Shown: positions 26,522-36,054, numbered from the stretch's first letter. The stretch: 64,000 nucleotides of DNA from Streptomyces eurythermus (GCF_014649115.1 NZ_BMSK01000001.1:1-64000), one strand, 5' to 3'. The notes: a model not told the origin generated them from the sequence alone. A program made the numbers and translations.

Positions 26522-27577
26522 GTGCAGGTACTCCACGACGCCCCCCTTGCCCCGCTGACCACCTTCCGGCTGGGCGGCCCCGCGACCCGGCTGGTCACGG
26601 CCGGCACCGACGCCGAGGTGATCGCCGCCGTACGCGAGGCCGACGACAGCGGAACGCCGCTGCTGGTCATCGGCGGCGGCTCGAACCTCGTCATCGGCGA
26701 CAAGGGATTCGACGGCACCGCGCTGCGCATCGCCACGCGCGGGTTCGAACTGCGCGGCAACACGCTGGAGCTGGCGGCCGGCGAGGTGTGGAGCGACGCC
26801 GTCGCCCGCACCGTGGAGGCCGGGCTCGCCGGGATCGAGTGCCTGGCCGGCATCCCCGGCTCCGCGGGCGCCACGCCGATCCAGAACGTGGGCGCCTACG
26901 GCCAGGAGGTCTCCTCGACGATCACGGAGGTGATCGCGTACGACCGCCGGGCCGGCCGGACCGTCACCCTGACGAACGAGGAGTGCGCCTTCTCGTACCG
27001 CCACAGCCGCTTCAAGGCCGACCCGGACCGCTATGTCGTGCTCCGGGTCCGTTTCGAACTGGAGGACGCGGACGGGCTGTCCGCGCCGCTGAAGTACGCC
27101 GAGACCGCCCGCGCGCTCGGCGTGGCGACCGGCGACCGGGTGCCGCTCGCCGACGCCCGCGAGACCGTGCTGAGGCTGCGCGCCGGGAAGGGCATGGTGC
27201 TGGACCCCGAGGACCACGACACCTGGTCCGCCGGTTCCTTCTTCACCAACCCGATCCTCACCGACGAACAGTTCGCCGCCTTCCACGCGCGCGTGCGCGA
27301 GCGGCTGGGCGAGGGCGCCGAACCGCCCGCCTACCCGGCGGGGGAGGGCCGTACGAAGACGTCCGCGGCCTGGCTGATCGACAAGGCGGGCTTCACCAAG
27401 GGCTACGGCACCGGCCCCGCCCGCATCTCCACCAAGCACACCCTCGCCCTGACCAACCGGGGCGAGGCCACCACGGAGGACCTGCTCGCCCTGGCCCGCG
27501 AGGTGGTCGACGGGGTCCGCGCGGCCTTCGGCGTCACGCTCGTCAACGAGCCGGTGACCGTCGGCGTCAGCCTGTAG
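26522..27577 (+). CDS. murB: UDP-N-acetylenolpyruvoylglucosamine reductase
   Basis: A 351-residue cytoplasmic flavoenzyme that reduces UDP-GlcNAc-enolpyruvate to UDP-MurNAc in peptidoglycan synthesis. FAD-binding residues lie in LVIGGGSNLVIGDKGF; IPGSAGATPIQNVGAYGQEV is the diphosphate-binding loop; YRHSRFK and SAGSFFTNPIL hold the substrate Arg and the catalytic Ser; SAAWLIDKAGFTKG closes the domain. I chose the GTG at 26522, because the family begins about ten residues before LTTFRLGGPA. Confidence 0.94.
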   Translation: MQVLHDAPLAPLTTFRLGGPATRLVTAGTDAEVIAAVREADDSGTPLLVIGGGSNLVIGDKGFDGTALRIATRGFELRGNTLELAAGEVWSDAVARTVEAGLAGIECLAGIPGSAGATPIQNVGAYGQEVSSTITEVIAYDRRAGRTVTLTNEECAFSYRHSRFKADPDRYVVLRVRFELEDADGLSAPLKYAETARALGVATGDRVPLADARETVLRLRAGKGMVLDPEDHDTWSAGSFFTNPILTDEQFAAFHARVRERLGEGAEPPAYPAGEGRTKTSAAWLIDKAGFTKGYGTGPARISTKHTLALTNRGEATTEDLLALAREVVDGVRAAFGVTLVNEPVTVGVSL

Positions 27578-27608
27578 GGACGGGTCCCGCGAGAGCCGCC
27601 GTACCGGC

Positions 27609-28241
27609 TCAGTAGGCCACTCCCACGCCCTGCCGCACGGTCTCCCTGGCGTCGATCATCGACAGCATCGCGTGCGCGACGTCCGCGCGCGCGAGGAAGC
27701 GGCCCCTGGCCGGGGTGCCGCCGACGACCGTGCGGTAGCGGCCGGTGAGCGGCTTGTCCTGGAGGCGCGGGGGCCGTACGCACGTCCAGTCGGTGTCGCT
27801 GCGGGCCAGACCGGCCTCCATCTCGCGCAGATCGGCGTAGACGTCCTTCAGGACCGCCGACACGATGCCCCGCACCGCGCGGTCCAGGGGGCCGTCGCCC
27901 TCGGGGGCCGGGCCGACCGGGCTGGCGCTGACCACCAGCAGCCGGCGCACCCCCTCCGCCTCCATGGCGCCGGTGATCGCACGGGTCAGCCGGGCGGTCA
28001 CCCCGTCGGCCTTGCGGCCGCGCGGCCCCAGGCCGGACAGGACGGCGTAGCGGCCCCGGACGGCGGCGCGCAGCTCCTCCGGGTCCTCCAGGCCGCTGCG
28101 GACGACCTCCAGGCGGTCCCCGGACACCGGGAGCCGGGCGGGGTCCCGCACGACCGCCGTGACGTCGTGACCGGCGTCCAGGGCCTGGCGGACCAGTTCA
28201 CGGCCGGTCCCTCCGGTGGCGCCGAAAACAGTGAGCTTCAT
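27609..28241 (-). CDS. NAD(P)H-binding SDR-type oxidoreductase
   Basis: A 210-residue protein with an N-terminal MKLTVFGATGGTGRELVRQALDAGHDVTAVVRDP Rossmann motif of the NmrA/SDR_a5-like type, VLSGLGPRGRKADGV and RRLLVVSASPVGP. These proteins are often quinone or flavin reductases, or regulators of redox state. It is divergent from a tetR gene with two inverted-repeat operators between them, so TetR-type repression and induction by the substrate is the likely control. Confidence 0.85.
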   Translation of the reverse strand: MKLTVFGATGGTGRELVRQALDAGHDVTAVVRDPARLPVSGDRLEVVRSGLEDPEELRAAVRGRYAVLSGLGPRGRKADGVTARLTRAITGAMEAEGVRRLLVVSASPVGPAPEGDGPLDRAVRGIVSAVLKDVYADLREMEAGLARSDTDWTCVRPPRLQDKPLTGRYRTVVGGTPARGRFLARADVAHAMLSMIDARETVRQGVGVAY

Positions 28242-28274
28242 GGTGGTCTTCCCCGATTCCCCTGCGCATCCGAG

Positions 28275-28326
28275 TGAGTGAGTGCTCACTCACCTACGTG
28301 CCTCCTAGAGTGAGTAATCACTTACT
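28275..28326. promoter_or_regulatory. Two TetR operator-like inverted repeats
   Basis: 28275-28292 is TGAGTGAG-TG-CTCACTCA, a perfect 8-bp inverted repeat with a 2-base centre. 28309-28326 is an imperfect copy with the same half-site core (AGTGAGTAATCACTTACT). Both are in the 112-base divergent region between the SDR gene and tetR, a typical position for autoregulated TetR control. Confidence 0.7.
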
Positions 28327-28353
28327 GATGCGTCAAGGCCGATTAGGAGTTCC

Positions 28354-28977
28354 ATGGAGCCCGTGGAGACGAAGCCCGCGCGCGTGCGCATCCTGGAGGC
28401 CGCCCACGAGCTGATGCTCACCGTCGGACTCGCCCGCGCCACCACCAAGGAGATCGCCCGCGCGGCCGGCTGCTCCGAAGCGGCCCTCTACAAGTACTTC
28501 GACAGCAAGGAAGAGCTGTTCGTGCGGGTCCTCACCGAGCGGCTGCCCCGGCTCACCCCGCTGCTCGACAGCCTCTCCGCCGCACCGGGACGGGCCACCC
28601 TGGAGGAGAACCTCACCGAGATCGCCCGCCAGGCCGCGCTCTTCTACGAGCAGAGCTTCCCGATCGCCGCCTCCCTGTACGCCGAGACGCAGCTCAAACG
28701 GCGCCACGACGACACCCTGCGCGCCCTCGGCTCCGGCCCGCACATGCCCATCCAGGGCGTGGACGCCTACCTCCGCGCCGAACAGGCGGCCGGCCGGGTC
28801 CGCGCCGACGCCGACACCTACGCCGCCGCCTCACTCCTCATGGGCGCCTGCGCCCAGCGGGCCTTCGCCTACGACGCCACCGAGACCGGGCGGCGGCCCC
28901 CGGTGGACGAGTTCGCCGCCCGCCTCGCCCGGACCCTCCTCGGCGGCATCCAGTCCCCGCACCAGCCCGCCGGATGA
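28354..28977 (+). CDS. TetR-family transcriptional regulator
   Basis: A 207-residue protein with an N-terminal TetR helix-turn-helix (RILEAAHELMLTVGLARATTKEIARAAGCSEAALYKYFDSKEELF, about 11-56) and a ligand-binding C-terminal domain. It starts with ATG at 28354 and is divergently transcribed from the SDR gene. The two AGTGAGT-type operators between them suggest that it represses both itself and the neighbour. Confidence 0.91.
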   Translation: MEPVETKPARVRILEAAHELMLTVGLARATTKEIARAAGCSEAALYKYFDSKEELFVRVLTERLPRLTPLLDSLSAAPGRATLEENLTEIARQAALFYEQSFPIAASLYAETQLKRRHDDTLRALGSGPHMPIQGVDAYLRAEQAAGRVRADADTYAAASLLMGACAQRAFAYDATETGRRPPVDEFAARLARTLLGGIQSPHQPAG

Positions 28978-28999
28978 CCCCGGGGCCCCGCCGGGCGGT

Positions 29000-30040
29000 C
29001 TAGCCGGCCGGACGGGCCAGCCAGTCGTCCACGCCCGCCAGCAGCCGCGCCTTGACCTCCTCGGGCGCGGCCGAGCCCCGCACCGACTGCCGGGCCAGTT
29101 CCGCGAGCTCCGCGTCCGAGAAGCCGTGGGCGTGCCGGGCGATCTCGTACTGCGCGGCCAGCCGCGAGCCGAACAGCAGCGGGTCGTCCGCGCCCAGCGC
29201 CATCGGCACGCCCGCCTCGAACAGGGTGCGCAGCGGGACGTCCTGCGGCTTCTCGTACACGCCGAGCGCCACGTTCGAGGCCGGGCACACCTCGCAGGTC
29301 ACGCCCCGGTCGGCCAGCCGCTTCAGCAGCCGCGGGTCCTCCGCGGCCCGCACCCCGTGCCCGATCCGGGAGGCGTGCAGGTCGTCCAGGCAGTCCCGGA
29401 CCGACGCCGGGCCGGCCAGCTCGCCGCCGTGCGGGGCCGACAGCAGACCCGCCTCGCGGGCGATGTGGAAGGCCCGGTCGAAGTCCCGCGCCAGGCCCCG
29501 CCGCTCGTCGTTGGAGAGCCCGAAGCCGACCACGCCCCGGTCCGCGTAGCGCACCGCCAGCCGGGCCAGCGTGCGCGCGTCCAGCGGGTGCTTCATGCGG
29601 TTCGCCGCGACCAGGACGCGCATGCCGAGGCCGGTGTCCCGGGAGGCCGTGTCGACCGCGTCCAGGATGACCTCCAGCGCCGGGATCAGACCGCCAAGCC
29701 GGGGCGCGTACGACGTCGGGTCCACCTGGATCTCCAGCCAGCCCGAGCCGTCCTTCAGGTCCTCCTGCGCGGCTTCCCGGACCAGGCGCTGGATGTCCTC
29801 CGGGGTGCGCAGGCAGGAGCGGGCCGCGTCGTACAGCCGCTGGAAACGGAACCAGCCCCGCTCGTCCGTGGCGCGCAGCCGGGGCGGGTCCCCGCTGACG
29901 AGGGAGTCCCGCAGCGTGTCGGGCAGCCGTACGCCGTACTTGTCGGCCAGCTCCAGCACGGTCCCTGGTCGCATCGACCCGGTGAAGTGCAGGTGCAGAT
30001 GGGCTTTCGGCAGCTCAGAGAGATCACGTACACGCTCCAT
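29000..30040 (-). CDS. add: Adenosine deaminase family protein
   Basis: A 346-residue zinc hydrolase. It has the metal pair in AHLHLHFTGSM, PHGGEL in place of HAGE with the catalytic Glu, RIGHG, the substrate loop SNVALG and the metal Asp in GADDPLLFG. It should deaminate adenosine or a related purine such as aminodeoxyfutalosine; the family cannot be split by eye. ATG at 30040. A terminator of the upstream aspC lies just before the gene, so it is a separate unit. Confidence 0.85.
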   Translation of the reverse strand: MERVRDLSELPKAHLHLHFTGSMRPGTVLELADKYGVRLPDTLRDSLVSGDPPRLRATDERGWFRFQRLYDAARSCLRTPEDIQRLVREAAQEDLKDGSGWLEIQVDPTSYAPRLGGLIPALEVILDAVDTASRDTGLGMRVLVAANRMKHPLDARTLARLAVRYADRGVVGFGLSNDERRGLARDFDRAFHIAREAGLLSAPHGGELAGPASVRDCLDDLHASRIGHGVRAAEDPRLLKRLADRGVTCEVCPASNVALGVYEKPQDVPLRTLFEAGVPMALGADDPLLFGSRLAAQYEIARHAHGFSDAELAELARQSVRGSAAPEEVKARLLAGVDDWLARPAG

Positions 30041-30114
30041 TCCCAGATCCTGCCGTACGTCACCGCCTTCCCGGTAGCCGTTTCACCGTAGGTGGGCTTG
30101 CCCGTACACACGAA

Positions 30115-30144
30115 CGGGCCGTCTCCCCGGGGGGAGACGGCCCG
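30115..30144 (-). terminator. aspC terminator
   Basis: A 14-bp inverted repeat (CGGGCCGTCTCCCC and its complement) with a very short loop lies just after the aspC stop, upstream of the deaminase gene. Confidence 0.72.
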
Positions 30145-30167
30145 CACGCGCGCGTGGCGGCCGGGAA

Positions 30168-31394
30168 CTAGTCCCGAGCCTCCGCCAGCAGCTTCTGGAT
30201 GCGGCTCACGCCCTCGACGAGGTCCTCGTCGCCGAGCGCGTACGACAGCCGCAGGTAGCCCGGCGTGCCGAACGCCTCGCCCGGGACGACCGCGACCTCG
30301 GCCTCCTCCAGGATCAGCGCGGCCAGCTCGACGGTGTCCTGTGGGCGCTTGCCGCGGATCTCCTTGCCGAGCAGCGCCTTGACCGAGGGGTAGGCGTAGA
30401 ACGCGCCCTCGGGCTCCGGGCAGACCACGCCGTCGATCTCGTTGAGCATCCGCACGATGGTCTTACGGCGCCGGTCGAACGCCTCGCGCATCTTCGCCAC
30501 GGCCTCCAGGTCACCCGAGACGGCGGCCAGGGCGGCCGCCTGGGCCACGTTGGAGACGTTGGAGGTGGCGTGCGACTGGAGGTTCGTCGCGGCCTTGACG
30601 ACGTCCTTCGGGCCGATGACCCAGCCCACGCGCCAGCCGGTCATGGCGTACGTCTTCGCCACGCCGTTGACCACGACGCACTTGTCGCGCAGCTCGGGCA
30701 GCAGCGCCGGCAGGGACACCGCGGCGGCGTCGCCGTAGACCAGGTGCTCGTAGATCTCGTCGGTGAGCACCCACAGGCCGTGCTCGAGGGCCCAGCGGCC
30801 GATCGCCTCGGTCTCGGCCTCGGAGTACACCGCACCGGTCGGGTTGGACGGGGAGACGAAGAGGACGACCTTCGTCCGCTCCGTGCGCGCCGCCTCCAGC
30901 TGCTCCACCGAGACCCGGTAGCCGGTGGTCTCGTCCGCGACGACCTCCACCGGGACACCGCCGGCCAGACGGATGGACTCCGGGTACGTCGTCCAGTACG
31001 GCGCCGGGACGATGACCTCGTCGCCCGGGTCGAGGATCGCGGCGAAGGCCTCGTAGATGGCCTGCTTGCCGCCGTTGGTGACCAGGATCTGGGAGACGTC
31101 GGGCTCCCAGCCGGAGTCGCGCAGCGTCTTGGCGGCCAGCGCGGCCTTCAGCTCGGGCAGGCCGCCGGCCGGGGTGTAGCGGTGGAACTTGGGGTTCTTG
31201 CAGGCCTCGACGGCCGCCTCGACGATGTAGTCCGGGGTCGGGAAGTCGGGCTCACCGGCGCCGAAGCCGATCACCGGACGCCCGGCGGCCTTCAGGGCCT
31301 TGGCCTTGGCGTCCACGGCGAGGGTGGCGGACTCGGAGATCGCGCCGACTCGGGCGGAGACCCGGCGCTCGGTGGGAGGGATTGCAGCGCTCAT
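30168..31394 (-). CDS. aspC: Aspartate aminotransferase, PLP-dependent
   Basis: A 408-residue class I/II aminotransferase. It has [13 protein letters not shown] near the start, the [11 protein letters not shown] cofactor-phosphate segment, [20 protein letters not shown], the PLP lysine in [15 protein letters not shown] and the carboxylate Arg in GYLRLSYAL. It interconverts aspartate and oxaloacetate in the cytoplasm. The ATG at 31394 is followed by an N-terminus normal for the family. It is divergent from tRNA-Trp and the secE-nusG unit, with about 260 bases of non-coding promoter region. Confidence 0.93.
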   Translation of the reverse strand: MSAAIPPTERRVSARVGAISESATLAVDAKAKALKAAGRPVIGFGAGEPDFPTPDYIVEAAVEACKNPKFHRYTPAGGLPELKAALAAKTLRDSGWEPDVSQILVTNGGKQAIYEAFAAILDPGDEVIVPAPYWTTYPESIRLAGGVPVEVVADETTGYRVSVEQLEAARTERTKVVLFVSPSNPTGAVYSEAETEAIGRWALEHGLWVLTDEIYEHLVYGDAAAVSLPALLPELRDKCVVVNGVAKTYAMTGWRVGWVIGPKDVVKAATNLQSHATSNVSNVAQAAALAAVSGDLEAVAKMREAFDRRRKTIVRMLNEIDGVVCPEPEGAFYAYPSVKALLGKEIRGKRPQDTVELAALILEEAEVAVVPGEAFGTPGYLRLSYALGDEDLVEGVSRIQKLLAEARD

Positions 31395-31655
31395 GCGGCC
31401 CATCGTTCCAGACCGGAAATGTCCCCGGCACACGGGTTTCACAGACTGGGCAGCCGGTGGCCGAGGGGTGAACAGGGGTCCGAATCCGGCCCCCGGCCAG
31501 GACGATCTTCCCTTCGGGGATCCCGACGAGCACTTTCTGTTCGACGCCGGGCCCCGGAGCACGTACACTCTCACCTCGTTGGCCTCTCGACGGCCGCCAC
31601 CGAGCAGGTGCACAACGGGCACCCGGTCGGATGCGGTACGTTGGGGGACACACAA

Positions 31656-31728
31656 AGGGTCGTAGCTCAATTGGTAGAGCACCGGTCTCCAAAACCGGCG
31701 GTTGGGGGTTCAAGTCCCTCCGGCCCTG
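31656..31728 (+). tRNA. tRNA-Trp (CCA)
   Basis: A 73-base cloverleaf with acceptor AGGGTCG/CGGCCCT, anticodon CCA at 31689-31691 in the loop CTCCAAA, and discriminator G. It stands directly upstream of secE, the conserved actinobacterial order. Confidence 0.96.
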
Positions 31729-31834
31729 CTACACACACCGCCAGGATGTGTGCGCATGTACGTACAGCAATGCACCGCCGTGCGGCTCAGAAACCGGGCG
31801 CGGCACGGCCACGACCCGGGATCAGGTGAGGACT

Positions 31835-32119
31835 ATGACGGACGCCGTAGGCTCCATCGACACGCCTGATGCCCAGGACGAGGTGCCCGAGTCCAAGAAG
31901 GCCCGCAAGGGCGGTAAGCGCGCCAAGAAGGGCCCGCTGAAGCGCCTCGCCACCTTCTACCGCCAGATCATCGCGGAGCTCCGCAAGGTCGTCTGGCCGA
32001 CGCGCAATCAGCTGACTTCGTACACCACCGTGGTGATCTTCTTCGTCGTCATCATGATCGCTCTGGTGACCGTGATTGACTATGGGCTCGACCACGCGGC
32101 CAAGTACGTCTTCGGCTGA
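31835..32119 (+). CDS. secE: Preprotein translocase subunit SecE
   Basis: A 94-residue protein with a Lys-rich polar N-terminus (about 1-45), the amphipathic SecE segment [24 protein letters not shown], and a single C-terminal membrane helix ([22 protein letters not shown]). SecE clamps SecY in the membrane. ATG at 31835 in ACTATGACGGAC. It is followed by a hairpin and then nusG. Confidence 0.94.
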   Translation: MTDAVGSIDTPDAQDEVPESKKARKGGKRAKKGPLKRLATFYRQIIAELRKVVWPTRNQLTSYTTVVIFFVVIMIALVTVIDYGLDHAAKYVFG

Positions 32120-32131
32120 GCCAAAAGCGAA

Positions 32132-32153
32132 GGGCGCCGTGGTACCGGCGCCC
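32132..32153 (+). terminator. Hairpin with T-run between secE and nusG
   Basis: GGGCGCCG pairs with CGGCGCCC around a six-base loop and is followed by CTTTTC. It looks like an intrinsic terminator or attenuator within a conserved gene pair and may lower nusG readthrough from secE. Confidence 0.55.
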
Positions 32154-32199
32154 CTTTTCGCATGTTCCACCCCTATGTATCCAGGAAGAAGCAGCCATC

Positions 32200-33078
32200 G
32201 TGTCTGACCCGAACCTGAACGACGACGCCACTGAGCCCCGCGGGGTGGCTGCCGAGACGGTGGACGACGAGCTCGACATCGTCGAGGGCGCGGACGACCA
32301 GGACGAGTTCGAGGCTGCCGAGGCCGAGGCGGGGGAGCCGGCCGAGGAGGCCGCCGTGCACGCCGAGGACGCCGAGGACGAGGACGACTCCGAGGACGAG
32401 GGCGACGAGGCCGCCGAGGAAGCCGACGAGGAGACCGCCGAGGCGGAGCCCGCCGCCCCGGTCGACCCGGTCGAGGCCCTGCGCGAGGAACTGCGCACCC
32501 TGCCCGGCGAGTGGTACGTCATCCACACCTACGCCGGTTACGAGAACCGCGTGAAGACCAACCTGGAGCAGCGCGCCGTCTCGCTGAACGTCGAGGACTA
32601 CATCTTCCAGGCCGAGGTGCCGCAGGAAGAGGTCGTCCAGATCAAGAACGGCGACCGCAAGACGATCAAGCAGAACAAGCTGCCGGGCTACGTCCTGGTC
32701 CGCATGGACCTGACCAACGAGTCCTGGGGCGTCGTCCGCAACACCCCGGGTGTCACCGGCTTCGTCGGCAACGCCTACGACCCCTACCCGCTGACCCTGG
32801 ACGAGATCGTCAAGATGCTCGCCCCGGAGGCCGAGGAGAAGGCCGCCCGCGAGGCCGCCGAGGCCGAGGGCAAGCCCGCCCCGCAGCGCAAGGTCGAGGT
32901 CCAGGTGCTGGACTTCGAGGTCGGCGACTCGGTCACCGTCACCGACGGCCCGTTCGCCACGCTCCAGGCGACCATCAACGAGATCAACCCCGACTCCAAG
33001 AAGGTCAAGGGCCTGGTCGAGATCTTCGGCCGGGAGACCCCGGTCGAGCTGTCCTTCGACCAGATCCAGAAGAACTGA
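32200..33078 (+). CDS. nusG: Transcription termination/antitermination factor NusG
   Basis: A 292-residue protein. Residues about 1-95 are a very acidic, Glu/Asp/Ala-rich extension typical of actinobacterial NusG. The NGN domain follows ([22 protein letters not shown]... [28 protein letters not shown]), then a short acidic linker and the C-terminal KOW domain ([46 protein letters not shown]). It binds RNA polymerase and modulates pausing, and couples to Rho and ribosomes. GTG start at 32200 after AGGAAG. Confidence 0.94.
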   Translation: MSDPNLNDDATEPRGVAAETVDDELDIVEGADDQDEFEAAEAEAGEPAEEAAVHAEDAEDEDDSEDEGDEAAEEADEETAEAEPAAPVDPVEALREELRTLPGEWYVIHTYAGYENRVKTNLEQRAVSLNVEDYIFQAEVPQEEVVQIKNGDRKTIKQNKLPGYVLVRMDLTNESWGVVRNTPGVTGFVGNAYDPYPLTLDEIVKMLAPEAEEKAAREAAEAEGKPAPQRKVEVQVLDFEVGDSVTVTDGPFATLQATINEINPDSKKVKGLVEIFGRETPVELSFDQIQKN

Positions 33079-33088
33079 GCACACACCC

Positions 33089-33130
33089 CGGAAGCGCCCC
33101 GCCGGTGAACACCGGCCCGGGGCGCTTCCG
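33089..33130 (+). terminator. Strong hairpin after nusG, overlapping the start of a small gene
   Basis: A 13-bp outer stem (CGGAAGCGCCCCG/CGGGGCGCTTCCG) and a 6-bp inner stem (CCGGTG/CACCGG) make a long hairpin eleven bases after nusG. The GTG at 33105 of the next predicted gene lies inside it. Confidence 0.7.
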
Positions 33131-33554
33131 CCGTGTCCGGCCCGTCCTCGTCGTCGTGGCCGTGCTGGTGCCGCTGGCCCTGCTGTACGCCGTCTGCGTC
33201 CCGGCGGCCTGGCAGCGCACCGGACTGCGCGGCGCCGAGCCGGTCGCGGCCACCTTCCACGACGGGGCCTGCCTCCTCGGCCGCTGCACGGTGACGTACT
33301 CCCTCGCGGGCGAACGGGTGACGGCCGGCCTGCCGGTCGGCACGCGCGCGCGGGGCCACGCCGAGGGCGACACGGTGTCCGTGCGCGCCGCGCCCGGCGA
33401 GCCGGAGCGGGTGGCGCTCGCCGCCGACACCGGGCGCGGGACGGTCGCCGCGCTGCTCGCCGTGCCCGTGGGCGCGAGCCTGCTCGCACTGCTCGCCGCG
33501 GCCGTGCACGTGCTGCGCGACCGGCGCCCCGAAGAACCCGTACAGGACCCCTGA
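33105..33554 (+). CDS. Small membrane protein, hypothetical
   Basis: A 149-residue protein with a hydrophobic helix near residues 12-30 (VLVVVAVLVPLALLYAVCVP), a soluble segment with two Cys (GACLLGRCTVTYSL), and a second helix near 118-138. High GC third-position bias supports coding. The GTG at 33105 lies inside the nusG terminator, so the true start may be one of the in-frame GTG codons downstream. Function is unknown. The core gene order normally has rplK right after nusG, so this is an insertion. Confidence 0.55.
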   Translation: MNTGPGRFRRVRPVLVVVAVLVPLALLYAVCVPAAWQRTGLRGAEPVAATFHDGACLLGRCTVTYSLAGERVTAGLPVGTRARGHAEGDTVSVRAAPGEPERVALAADTGRGTVAALLAVPVGASLLALLAAAVHVLRDRRPEEPVQDP

Positions 33555-33567
33555 CCTGGGGGATTTC

Positions 33568-33594
33568 TTGACTCGTGGGGAAAGCGGCTATCGT
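33568..33594 (+). promoter_or_regulatory. Possible rplK promoter
   Basis: TTGACT (33568-33573) and TATCGT (33589-33594) resemble the -35 and -10 boxes, but the 15-base spacing is short. It lies about 90 bases before rplK. Confidence 0.4.
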
Positions 33595-33685
33595 TGTGCG
33601 GTATGCCATCTGCGGGAACGTGCAACGGCATGGATCCGACAGTCGCAGACGGCCATCAACCTCTCAGTAAGGACCCGGAGAGAGC

Positions 33686-34120
33686 ATGCCTCCCAAGAAG
33701 AAGAAGGTCACGGGGCTCATCAAGCTCCAGATCCAGGCCGGCGCCGCCAACCCGGCCCCGCCGGTCGGCCCGGCGCTGGGCCAGCACGGCGTCAACATCA
33801 TGGAGTTCTGCAAGGCCTACAACGCCGCGACCGAGTCGCAGCGCGGTTGGGTCATCCCGGTGGAGATCACGGTCTACGAGGACCGTTCCTTCACCTTCGT
33901 CACCAAGACGCCGCCGGCCGCGAAGATGATCCTCAAGGCCGCGGGCATCGAGAAGGGCTCCGGCGAGCCGCACAAGACCAAGGTCGCCAAGATCACCCAG
34001 GCGCAGGTCCGCGAGATCGCCCAGACCAAGATGCCCGACCTGAACGCGAACGACCTGGACGCCGCCGCGAAGATCATCGCCGGTACCGCGCGTTCCATGG
34101 GCGTCACGGTCGAGGGCTGA
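33686..34120 (+). CDS. rplK: 50S ribosomal protein L11
   Basis: A 144-residue protein, the normal L11 length, with the N-terminal Pro-rich segment [22 protein letters not shown] (thiostrepton and GTPase-centre region) and the C-terminal RNA-binding domain ([43 protein letters not shown]). It belongs to the GTPase-associated centre on 23S rRNA and is needed for the stringent response through RelA. ATG at 33686 follows AGGACCCGGAGAG. Confidence 0.96.
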   Translation: MPPKKKKVTGLIKLQIQAGAANPAPPVGPALGQHGVNIMEFCKAYNAATESQRGWVIPVEITVYEDRSFTFVTKTPPAAKMILKAAGIEKGSGEPHKTKVAKITQAQVREIAQTKMPDLNANDLDAAAKIIAGTARSMGVTVEG

Positions 34121-34229
34121 ACCCCACCTTCGTAGCAGTCATGCGGCTGCCCGCATTCCGCGGCCGCACGTGGCAGGGCCTGCTCGGCCCAGGGACCACG
34201 ACTCCTTTCAGAACACACAGGAGCAAGTT

Positions 34230-34955
34230 GTGAGCAAGCGCAGCAAGGCTCTCCGCGCTGCGGACGCCAAGGTCGACCGGGAGAAGCTGTACGCCCCGCT
34301 CGAGGCCGTCCGTCTCGCCAAGGAGACCTCCACGACCAAGTTCGACGCCACCGTCGAGGTCGCCTTCCGTCTGGGTGTCGACCCGCGCAAGGCCGACCAG
34401 ATGGTCCGTGGCACCGTGAACCTTCCGCACGGCACCGGTAAGACCGCCCGGGTCCTGGTCTTCGCGACCGGCGACCGTGCCGAGGCCGCGCGTGCCGCGG
34501 GCGCCGACATCGTCGGTGCCGACGAGCTGATCGACGAGGTGGCGAAGGGCCGTCTGGACTTCGACGCCGTCGTCGCCACCCCGGACCTCATGGGCAAGGT
34601 CGGCCGCCTCGGCCGCGTCCTCGGCCCGCGTGGTCTGATGCCGAACCCGAAGACCGGCACCGTCACCCCCGACGTCGCCAAGGCCGTCACCGACATCAAG
34701 GGCGGCAAGATCGAGTTCCGCGTCGACAAGCACTCGAACCTGCACTTCATCATCGGCAAGGCGTCCTTCGAAGACGACAAGCTGGTGGAGAACTACGGCG
34801 CCGCGCTGGAGGAGATCCTCCGTCTGAAGCCGTCCGCCGCCAAGGGTCGCTACATCAAGAAGGCCGCCATCACCACCACGATGGGCCCCGGCATTCCGGT
34901 CGACCCGAACCGCACCCGCAACCTCCTCGTCGAGGAGGACCCGGCCGCCGTCTGA
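34230..34955 (+). CDS. rplA: 50S ribosomal protein L1
   Basis: A 241-residue protein with L1 marks: [49 protein letters not shown], and [23 protein letters not shown]. It forms the L1 stalk and represses its own mRNA in many bacteria. GTG start at 34230 after CACAGGAGC. It follows rplK by about 110 bases and is closed by a strong terminator. Confidence 0.96.
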   Translation: MSKRSKALRAADAKVDREKLYAPLEAVRLAKETSTTKFDATVEVAFRLGVDPRKADQMVRGTVNLPHGTGKTARVLVFATGDRAEAARAAGADIVGADELIDEVAKGRLDFDAVVATPDLMGKVGRLGRVLGPRGLMPNPKTGTVTPDVAKAVTDIKGGKIEFRVDKHSNLHFIIGKASFEDDKLVENYGAALEEILRLKPSAAKGRYIKKAAITTTMGPGIPVDPNRTRNLLVEEDPAAV

Positions 34956-34998
34956 GCCCCGGCTCAGCGCGGTAGCCGCGTCAGGGACGCGTAAACAA

Positions 34999-35043
34999 AA
35001 AGGGCGGGCCCTGGAACCTCTCCGGTTCCGGGCCCGTCCTTTC
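34999..35043 (+). terminator. Terminator after rplA
   Basis: A near-perfect hairpin pairs AAGGGCGGGCCCTGGAACC with GGTTCCGGGCCCGTCCTT around a five-base loop and is followed by TCTG. Confidence 0.78.
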
Positions 35044-35121
35044 TGTGTACGTCCTTTCGAACGACTGTCAGTGGCCTGGGCTACGGTGCAGGCACAGGAC
35101 ACTCAACAGGGGTGGGAGCAG

Positions 35122-36054
35122 ATGAAGAGCACGACCATGCGCCGGGCGACCCTTTCCATCGCGGTGGTGGCCGCGCTGACCGGAGTTGCCGCCTGCGGTT
35201 CCTCCGACTCGGACAAGGGTGACAAGGGCGGTGACAAGGCGGCCGGCAAGGGCGCGATACACCTCAGCCCGATCGCCGCGCTGCGGTCCGTGGAGAAGTC
35301 CACCGACCAGGCCGACTCGGCGAAGGTGCGCTCCACGACGTCCCTCGGCGACATCATGTCGATGACCGCCAACGGCGCCCTCACCTGGAACGACGGTCTC
35401 AAGGGCAACCTGACCATCACGTACACCGGCGGCCAGATGGCCGAGCTGATGAAGAAGGCCGGCACCCAGTCGATGGAGGCCCGGTATCTGCCGGACGCCT
35501 ACTACGCGCACATGAGCGAGACGTACGCCCAGCAGGCGGGCGGCGGCAAGCACTGGATCAAGTACTCCTACGACGACCTCGCCAAGCTCGGCGGCGCGTC
35601 CGGGTCGTACATGAAGGACCAGCTCCAGAACGCCACGCCGAACCAGTCCGTGAAGATGCTGCTGGCCTCCGGTGACGTGAAGAAGGTCGGCGAGGAGAAG
35701 GTCTCCGGCGTCCAGACCACGCACTACTCCGGCAAGGTCGACGTCGCCACCCTCGCCGACAAGACCAGCAACCTCGACGCCGACCAGATGGCGGCCCTGA
35801 AGAAGCAGCTCAGCCAGGCCGGCGTCACCACCGAGACCATCGACATCTGGGTCGACGACCAGGACCTCCTGATCAAGAAGACCGAGAAGGCCACCACCGC
35901 CAACGGCACCCTGAACAACACGACGTTCTACTCGGACTACGGCGTGAAGGTCAGCGCCGAGGCCCCGCCGGCCGACGACACCAAGGACTTCGGGGAGATG
36001 ATGAAGTCCGGCGGCATGGCCACGGGCGGCACGGGCACGGGCACCGCCTCCTGA
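35122..36054 (+). CDS. Exported lipoprotein, LolA/LppX-like fold
   Basis: A 310-residue protein with a lipoprotein signal: positively charged KSTTMRRAT, a hydrophobic core (LSIAVVAALTG) and a lipobox VAAC with Cys at about residue 27, then a Ser/Gly/Lys/Asp-rich linker. The mature part lacks cysteines and shows the beta-rich pattern of LppX/LprG- or LolA-like lipid-carrying domains (for example VSGVQTTHYSGKVDVATL and EAPPADDTKDFGEMMKSGG near the end). The ATG at 35122 follows GGGTGGGAGCAG. It is conserved near rplA and rplJ in Streptomyces. The cargo is unknown. Confidence 0.86.
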   Translation: MKSTTMRRATLSIAVVAALTGVAACGSSDSDKGDKGGDKAAGKGAIHLSPIAALRSVEKSTDQADSAKVRSTTSLGDIMSMTANGALTWNDGLKGNLTITYTGGQMAELMKKAGTQSMEARYLPDAYYAHMSETYAQQAGGGKHWIKYSYDDLAKLGGASGSYMKDQLQNATPNQSVKMLLASGDVKKVGEEKVSGVQTTHYSGKVDVATLADKTSNLDADQMAALKKQLSQAGVTTETIDIWVDDQDLLIKKTEKATTANGTLNNTTFYSDYGVKVSAEAPPADDTKDFGEMMKSGGMATGGTGTGTAS

